Assembly (NCBI GenBank): GCA_910589415.1
Contig: OU342634.1
Coordinates: 20,085,144 to 20,149,143 of the forward strand
DNA length: 64,000 nt
Origin: Malachius bipustulatus
Lineage: Eukaryota; Arthropoda; Insecta; Coleoptera; Melyridae
Direction of reading: 5' to 3'
The notes beneath the pieces are model-generated. The model did no database searches and was not told where the DNA came from. It was given only the letters and a program-made list of their open reading frames with translations. Below are positions 56,801-64,000 of this stretch, one piece after another. The stretch's first letter is position 1, and every line of letters begins with the position of its first letter. The translations under genes were made by a program, and so were the position numbers.

Positions 56801-58400
56801 CTCAGTCGCCGCATGAAGGATTAAGCTGTATGCAGCATGACTATGTAGTCTACATTATGTAGTAATGCAGATGACGCTAAGCCAGTAGCGTAGTGTCATT
56901 AGATATAATGCTAAACGTCAGGCTTCTCACAATAGAATAGATGAAAGTATAATAACGCGGGTAAATTGTTTTATAGTCGTTGTGAATTATATTTTACTTC
57001 ATATGAAAGCCAATTTCAAGCTTCATGGTGGAAAATAACGAATCACAAACTTCTGACAGGTCTATCTTTCTTACTACTATTTTATCATGTTTCAAAATCG
57101 GTAGTTACACCTACACATGAAATCTACCTAATCTCTGTAAGTAGGTATTATTAAATAAAAAAATAATATAGGTACTCTTGAAAAAACTGACAAAAAAATT
57201 ATTTAAAAAACAATGCTGATATGTCGTTCTCATGTGAAGACTGCTCCAAAAAAAGATAGACGAATAGAAAAGAAGAAGACAGACGTTTTTCTGTCAAGAT
57301 TAAAAGTTCTTGCTTATAGATAAGAAGAGTGAGAAAGTTTTCTCGCACTCGCTTCCACCTTCATTAACCGCCACCTCCCACTCTATACCGTGTGACATGC
57401 GACAAAGTTATTGCGAACTCTGTGAGACGAATATGGCTACTGACGCTTCTCGCGGTTAATACTTACGCTTGTGGCTTGTGCGCAACTAGAATATCTAAAC
57501 ATAATAATAATTACAATTAAGATAAAGAGGAATTCGTATGGGTTCTAGGCTCATGTTCATTACTGATCTCATACCATAGTCAGAGAAAAAAGACATAGAT
57601 TGTCATTTCGCTCTTATTGGAGCTCATCGGCATGCCCCATCAGCAAGTGAAATCCCTCATATTTTACATTAGAACAGTCTGCTCTTATCCTGAGCATTCA
57701 CATGGAACTCCGGATTTTTTTTAATAATCAATACCGACATCTGTGTTGGTAACCGTAACTACCAACACTGTAGAGAAACTATAACAGAGAGATAAGTTGT
57801 TATTCCTCGTGTAGTTGTAATTCTCTGATAATTTGACAAGTCCACAGGGAAACAAGTCACTGATTTTGTTCAGCTCATCAGTCTGACAGAACTACCAACA
57901 CATCCATGAGTGGGTCGAACAAAGAAAGTCAACGACGTATACGGGGTGAAAATAAGTGATTAACTTTAATTTGAAGGAGTAATTCAGTGTCATTTCTTAA
58001 GGAAAAATGTTCATAAAAACATTAATTATTTCTAATTCATAAAAACATATGTCGTCACTAGCATAATTTTCGAAATACAGGGTCAAAATATAATTGAAAA
58101 ATTGATTTTCTATTAATTATTCAAAAATCCTCTTATAAATGCTAACAATCAACGCAAAATAACGACACATGCATGTCAATGAACATTTTTTCTTCAAAAA
58201 TGACAAAAATCGCCCCTTAGAATTATTGAAGTTACCATTTGTGCTATATCCTGTTAGGTCCTATGGCATCGGAAACATCGCGATTTACGTGATATTGATT
58301 GATGAGCTTAAAATAATCAGTGAAACATCGATGTCTCTCACTTCCAGCGGCCATATTTGGAGTTGTGTTGTTCAAAGAAGTTTATTGAATAGTAGATTGA
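53830..58400. other. AT-rich intergenic DNA, no gene supported
   Basis: No family-level coding match in 4.6 kb. A degraded ACGGGGTG/ACAGGGTC-type end occurs near 57942 and 58077, probably remnants of fold-back elements. Confidence 0.4.
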
Positions 58401-58415
58401 ATAAATTTGTATACT

Positions 58416-58676
58416 GGGTGATCAGTTTTTAAAATTATTTAAAAATAAAAAATAAAAATTATAAATATACTGAAAAACTGGATGTCCCCCTTAAAATAAC
58501 TAAGTACGTGTCCACTATAGGTATTTTCGGAAGTGTAGCCATCTTGAAAATATTTTCATTGAATTTCTCGTGGTCACTTATATCTGTAAAATTTCTAATT
58601 TGAGGCTCTATGACCAATAGTTCCCGAGTTATGGCTGCTTCGTACTCTTAACTGATCATCCTGTGTAGTGTCATCA
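58416..58676. mobile_element. Possible small MITE
   Basis: TACTGGGTGATCAGTTTT at the left is mirrored by AACTGATCATCCTGTGTA at the right, about 260 bases apart. Only the ends pair. Confidence 0.3.
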
Positions 58677-58679
58677 AGA

Positions 58680-60410
58680 CGTATTACATGGATCTATATT
58701 TGCCAACAAAATTCATTTAAGAGTGTCATTTATCTAAATATCTTTGGAAAAATTTTAAATTTTTTCTTACTTACATACGTAGAAATGAGTAATTTCAGAT
58801 ATAAAATTATATTTAAAAAATATCACTGCTACGTAATTTCCTCATAATTTTTACAGGGTGAATTTTTATGAAACAGAGCAAGAGATATGAAGTTCGGGGC
58901 TTAATTACAAAAATTTCAGGAGAAAATTTGTAATTTTATAATTTAATAATAAAGCCGCTACTATTTATGATTATTATCAATGCTCCAACCACCTGCCACC
59001 TGTTCTCCTTCAGGGAAAGGTGGTGTCATTACATTTACAGTACATCTACAAGTACCCTAGGGAACATAATATCTTAGTACACAAGCGAAGGGAAATGCCA
59101 CGCCGCTGTCTGCAACAAGCAATGAGGGAAATCCGGTAGATCAGGAGTGGGATTGCTTATAAATAAATCAGCACTACTGATTAGGTGCGGGATGCGCATT
59201 GCAGAGATAGCGGGAATATCCATGAGGAGCTTGGATGCTTTGAAACGCAGACGTGCCTCTGATGTAAAGCCATTCGCTTTCAATGAATGCGTAATTTCTA
59301 AATTATGTGACTTGTCGACTAATATGCCATAGAGCAATGATGGATGGCACTACCAACTTCATTAGACTAGGCAGGTAATGCAAATAGTGCCGAAGTGGGG
59401 CGAAGGAAAATTCAGGAGCGTTTAAAATATGAAGCAGGAATAATCAGAGTGCTGGTTACAATGTTGTTAATCAGCAGGGTAAGTTATTTCGCGGAAACTG
59501 AAAATTTCGCTGCAGACGTAGGTAACTATGAAATTTTTAAAGATGGATGGAAACCATTCCCTAATTCCAATCTTAACTTTTACCTATACGAGTAGGTATC
59601 TCAAAAAAAAAAATTGATGTCATTTTTATGCTGCAATTCTATACATAATACCTAATAGGTTTATTATATGAAAACACGAACCAATATTTTGTCGACGTCA
59701 CAACTCGACTAACGATAGACAGGTTTGGTTCGTCTTTTTTTTAAACGATCCAGAATTTTTCGTCCAGAATTTTTATTGATTTTATCGTGCTCCGGGAGGT
59801 ACGTTAAAAAGGGGGTCCCGGCTGCTTCACAGCAGTCGTTAAGTTACGTCAGAGGCCCTTGAGGCTACCTAAAAACTTCTGACACTTGGGCTTTACCACA
59901 GCCATACGATATTTATTTATTTATTTATTAATTTTCAGTAATTTTGTTAATAATTTATCCTTCGAATTGCCTCCCAAAGGCCTACATGATCTTACTCAGT
60001 ACTATTAAGTTGCTCAATTTCATTTATGGCTTTTAATTTTTCGAAACTCGAAATTGAAACTTACCTAAGTCTGTTCAGCACCAAAAATGAGACCGGGAGA
60101 ATATGACACTCATCCAGTGATGAGACTATACAGGTAACCAGACTGACAGAATGGGTGACATGAAGCAAAGGGAGTAACCACAATTGCCCATGAGGTTGAG
60201 GTGCTTCAGGCGATCTTGAATCAGACGGCCCTCGAAGGGAAACAAAGTCAGTTAAAGGGTGATGTAAAAATGTAGTGTCGAGAGTTGGTAGGCGATTAAT
60301 TTATTTATTGAACATTTCAAGAAAACAGCCTTGTCAAGTTCAAAATTAGAGATTTTTCAGAAAAAAACTAAAATTAGTTTTCTCTAATTTCTCTAAAAAA
60401 CTTTTCTCTA
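58680..60410. other. Intergenic DNA with a possible retroelement remnant
   Basis: No confirmed gene. A moderately GC-rich block at 59800-59910 (GGGGGTCCCGGCTGCTTCAC, GTCAGAGGCCCTTGAGGCT) followed by a (TTTA)n run at about 59925 looks like the end of an unidentified LINE or SINE. A 66-codon frame at 59395-59595 contains CAGGGTAAGT, a good donor site, but has no homology I recognise. Confidence 0.35.
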
Positions 60411-60411
60411 A

Positions 60412-61638
60412 TATACAGGGTGTATTATAACGTCCGCAGAATATTAGCACCACGCGATTCTACATCAAAAACAGAACAAAAAAGTCCTTAACAGTTTTTA
60501 CTACTTGATGTACACAGATAAGATATGGAGAATTTAATGTTCTTAAATTTTGCAACACTGGCGCTGGTATAAAAATTAAGATAACTTAGACGTGAAGTCA
60601 CCTAACTGGTATGGTGTGCCGTTGCTATGTTATCGAAAAAAGGTGCAACAATACAAATGTCATGCTGCGACGTGTCACTCAATATGCAATTTTTTACAGA
60701 TTTTTTATTTTTTCAATTTTTTATTCAACAATTAAAACGCGCAGTTGCAATATTGATTGAAACTCAGGAAATCAAATAATTCCTAGTTTCGAAATGTTAA
60801 TTATAACCATTTTAACCAAAAAAAAAACTAAAATTTTGGATAATTTGGCTATTTTACTTCTAACACAGCAGGACCGGTGTTTCGTAAACAGACCGGGGAA
60901 ATCTATTTTTTTTATTTTTTCAGTGGATGGAGTCGGACCTTCCCTGTCTTTTGACATGTGTCTTAGGTTGGGTCGGGATGGGGGGAGGGGGGGGGCACGC
61001 TTTTAAAATTTACTGAAAATGAATTTTATCGGAAAAACGGGTATATTTGAGCCGGATTTGATCTGACAAAAAAATTATGGTATCGAAAATTGAAGAGCTT
61101 GACTAAACACGGAAGTTCGTTCCGACCTGAACCCTTTAGCTTAACTGGTTCGCGAAATATTGCGATATTAAGGGTGCAAAAATGAATAAAAATTTTACTG
61201 ACTTTTGCTCGGCAGGTGGTGGAGTTAGGGCGTCAATTTTTTGCGAGAGGAAGGGTGCCACGAGTACTTTGACGAGCCGGAGGGAGGGGGTGGTGGGCCA
61301 ATTAGGAGGGGAGATATGGGGGTGAGAAGAAAAATACGGAAACGCTCGTAAAAAGTTTATTTATTGACCTACAGAGACCAGGTACCGCTCATTTTCTTCG
61401 TTTTTTTTATCTACTACCTGTTTGTTTTACCGGTCCTGCTGGGTTATTCTTACTTAAGAATTTTTTAATAATATTAAGCAATATTTTTGAGTATTAAAAA
61501 ACTTCAAATTTAAACTACAATGGTCGATAACTTCGTTATTAAGGTCTAAGAGCTAAGCGGTATTAAAACTTTATGTTCTGTTTTTGATGTAGAATCGCGT
61601 GGTGCTAATATTATGCGGACGTTATAATACACCCTGTA
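60412..61638. mobile_element. 1.23-kb TIR element with ACAGGGTGTATTATAACG ends
   Basis: TACAGGGTGTATTATAACGT with CCGCAGAATATTAGCACCACG is mirrored almost exactly at 61560-61638; weaker pairing reaches about 150 bases inwards. The interior has no transposase. It includes a strongly G-rich plus-strand stretch at about 60965-60995 and a second at about 61262-61325. Confidence 0.8.
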
Positions 61639-61944
61639 GTCGACATTATTTGCCTGCGTTTTTCCTGCATTATTCCTTCTCTTTTGTGATTATTCTTCTT
61701 AATGGCTCAAAAACCACTTACATTTCCGAGAAAATTTGGAGGAAAATCGAATATCTTCTGCACTAAATAATTTGCCTTGAAAACATGGCATCCCACTTGT
61801 CAGCACGTAATATTTAAATTTTTGTGAGTTTTTTTTAAAACAGAATTATTTCAATACACATTGTTAACGAAGCTACAGAAATGTCAATTTATGTACTATT
61901 AGAAAGTTTCAATTTGTCAAGTGTTTATTGTTAAATAATTAAAC

Positions 61945-63024
61945 TATAACAGCCAGTATGATAAAGGCTCATTAAGTTACCGGGCAGATTTCTGGGACCG
62001 TTTCTAGAAAACTTATCGACCGTAGGTGGGAAATTTATCAATTTAGTGATTCGTGGACTGAACTGGATTACAAAAATGTTAATAAAAGTTATTTAATATC
62101 TACCGGGTGTCCCATTAGTGCGGGATTCTTCTCTGGCAGCTTCACTTTTGAAGCTATAAAAAAAGATGAGGGAGAAAAATTGTATGGTTTGAAGAGACCT
62201 TCAACCTAAAATAATTTTCAGCTACACAGGATGGCCCAATATCGCTGTATGCCTTACAACTTTGTTATTTTAAATAGGACACCCTATATATTATTACATT
62301 TTCAGATTATCTGAAAAAAATCAGTAAGAATGGTTTTCACAGTTTCAGTATAATGTGAATAGTTTTTGAGTTATAAACAAGTGAAAATTGCCATTTTCCA
62401 TTTTCAAAGCAGCTTACAATGAAAACGGCTCAAGATATCTAAAAACGGTTTACATGTCCCTATCTTAACTTTTCACATAATTGCGTACGATGTGGTTTAA
62501 ATTTTAATACAGGGTGATGAAAATTTTCAGATTTTTCATCACCCTGTATAACAATTTCATCCACATCATAGGATACCTTGTAAAAAGTTAAGATAGAGAC
62601 ATGTAAACCTTTTTCTGCTGTCTTGAGCCGTTTTCATTGTAAGCTGTTTTGAAAATGGAAAATGGCACTTTTCACTTGTTTATAACTCAAAAACTATTCA
62701 CATTACACTGAAACTGTGAAAACCATTCTTACTGATTTTTTTCAGATAATTTGAAAATGTAGTAATATATAGGGTGTCCTATTTAAAATAACAAAGTTGT
62801 AAGGCGTACAGCAATATTGGGCCATCCTGTGTAGCTGAAAATTATTTTAGGTTGAAGGTCTCTTCAAACCATACAAATTTTCTCCCTCATCTTTTTTTAT
62901 AACTTCAAAAGTGAAGCTGCCAGAGAAGAATCCCGCACTAATGGGACACGGTATATTAGCTTTAAAAATAGTACCTGAAATCTGCCCGTTAGCTTAATGG
63001 GCCTTTATAATACTGGCTGTGAGT
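61945..63024. repeat. Outer inverted repeat around the 62.1-kb palindrome
   Basis: ACAGCCAGTATGATAAAGGC and TCATTAAGTTACCGGGCAGA at 61949-61990 are mirrored by TCTGCCCGTTAGCTTAATGG and GCCTTTATAATACTGGCTGT at 62980-63020. They form a further, more diverged layer outside the inner palindrome, with about 100 bases between layers on the left and 20 on the right. Confidence 0.65.
62101..62955. mobile_element. 855-bp near-loopless palindrome with shared core
   Basis: TACCGGGTGTCCCATTAGTG and about 420 following bases are mirrored by the right arm, ending ATGGGACACGGTATA. The centre (62509-62549) is itself a palindrome with TACAGGGTGATG and CATCACCCTGTA, leaving a loop of only about ten bases. The outer layer differs from those at 24.2 and 35.0 kb, but the inner layer is the same core (CAAGTGAAAATTGCCATTTT, GAAAACGGCTCAAGATATC, ACATGTCCCTATCTTAACTT). 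Both arms agree closely. Confidence 0.82.
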
Positions 63025-64000
63025 AGTTTATTCTTCTTTGAATCAATGATATATACAGAGTAAACGAATATTTTTTGTAAGTTAAAAGCATCAATAAATA
63101 CTTAAGAAACAAAGAATACGTCAGAAAAAATACATCATAATAAAATGTCATGAAGTTATAACATCATCTATCTACCTACTTTCAGATCTGTCTATACATG
63201 TACCTAAGTGTATAATATTTAACTGTAATGCAGCAGTATTAAAGCTATTGCATTAGGGAAATGCGTAACGGAAATATATCTGCAGGGCTTTGAAAATCGA
63301 GGGAATATTTATTTTCAGCTGATCTAATAAATATAGAACACCAGCATATTGCTTCAAGTTTTGGTTCTCATATTTCTCACGTTATAACGGGTATAACTCG
63401 ATTCCTTCACTCGCCAGAACGGCCTGGGGATATTATTTTCAATTCTGCAAGTATATTTTGTCAGCGTTTCGTCGCACGTTGACATTTTTTCAGCTACGAC
63501 GCAGCCCGACCAAATGAAAACAAATCTCCATTCGGCGACTATGGAGCAGCAAAGTCATTGCTTTTGCCATTTCAAAGAGCCCTGGGCTAACTTTCAGGCT
63601 GGCGAAGTATATTCCTTCGAATGAACGAATATGTCCCTACACCTTCGAGCACTTTAGCTTATATAATGGAAAAATTGAGCTCCGATTGGAAATGTATAGT
63701 TCTAGAAATACTTTGTAATAAAACAAGTAAGTATGTACCTATAAATAGTCCAATTTTATTTTATTTTTTATATCTAAGGCGGTTTGTCAACGGAGAAAAC
63801 CAATACAAGGCAACTGGTCGTGGGCGATCTATCGCGAGGTAATAGATGTGTATATTTTTGTTTGCCACCCTTCCAAAAAAAAGTTACGACGTAATTGAAA
63901 AAATTGGCATCATCACCCATGATTTGTCCACGTTTTTCCAACCAAATCTTCGTTTGTTCACCCTTCAGTGTTGCAAAGCTTTATTTTTCCATATCTTGGA
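63025..64000. other. Intergenic DNA, no gene seen
   Basis: No coding or repeat structure recognised. The frame at 63621-63842 lacks motifs. Confidence 0.4.

Overview
The window is AT-rich, transposon-dense eukaryotic DNA, almost certainly from an insect. The evidence is a Jockey-type LINE with a downstream-promoter-like 5' end, RTE- and CR1-like LINEs, mariner/IS630-type transposases with very long terminal inverted repeats, and many fold-back elements whose ends read ACAGGGTG/CACCCTGT. A beetle or another large-genome insect is plausible; the order cannot be fixed from sequence alone. There is no bacterial, CRISPR or viral signature.

Only one host gene can be supported. It is a spliced plus-strand transporter gene of the SLC22 / organic cation transporter-like family, with eight coding exons at 36285-52079. 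Splice sites and phases fit at every junction and give 1659 nt, or 552 codons plus a stop. It starts with a 16-nt coding microexon. Intron 1 (3.5 kb) holds a decayed mariner-type transposon. Intron 7 (9.9 kb) holds an apparently intact RTE LINE sitting inside a fold-back element, plus several other LINE remnants and a composite retro-insert with its own target-site duplication. Only 61 nt of coding sequence lie beyond this intron.

The left third (1-24 kb) is repeats. It has an RNase H LINE remnant, about 4 kb of A-rich DNA with short tandem repeats, a full-length Jockey element (4702-10742, flanked by an 11-bp target-site duplication) whose 3' UTR is split by a 1.69-kb giant palindrome, another 1-kb palindrome, and a decayed CR1/L2-like LINE on the minus strand that is itself split by a small MITE.

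The middle (24-36 kb) is a cluster of palindromic elements, a 644-bp tandem repeat, and a long-TIR transposon carrying a broken DDE transposase. The right end (52-64 kb) has no recognisable gene and three or four more inverted-repeat elements.

The most unusual pattern is concentric, modular palindromes. Several loci (24.4, 35.0 and 62.1 kb) share one palindromic core but carry different outer arms, with ACAGGGTG-like boundary motifs at each layer. A further locus (30.8-31.9 kb) is two tandem units mirrored into a four-unit palindrome. This looks like repeated inverted duplication of tandem composites rather than ordinary nested insertion. All family calls were made by reading motifs, without any database search.
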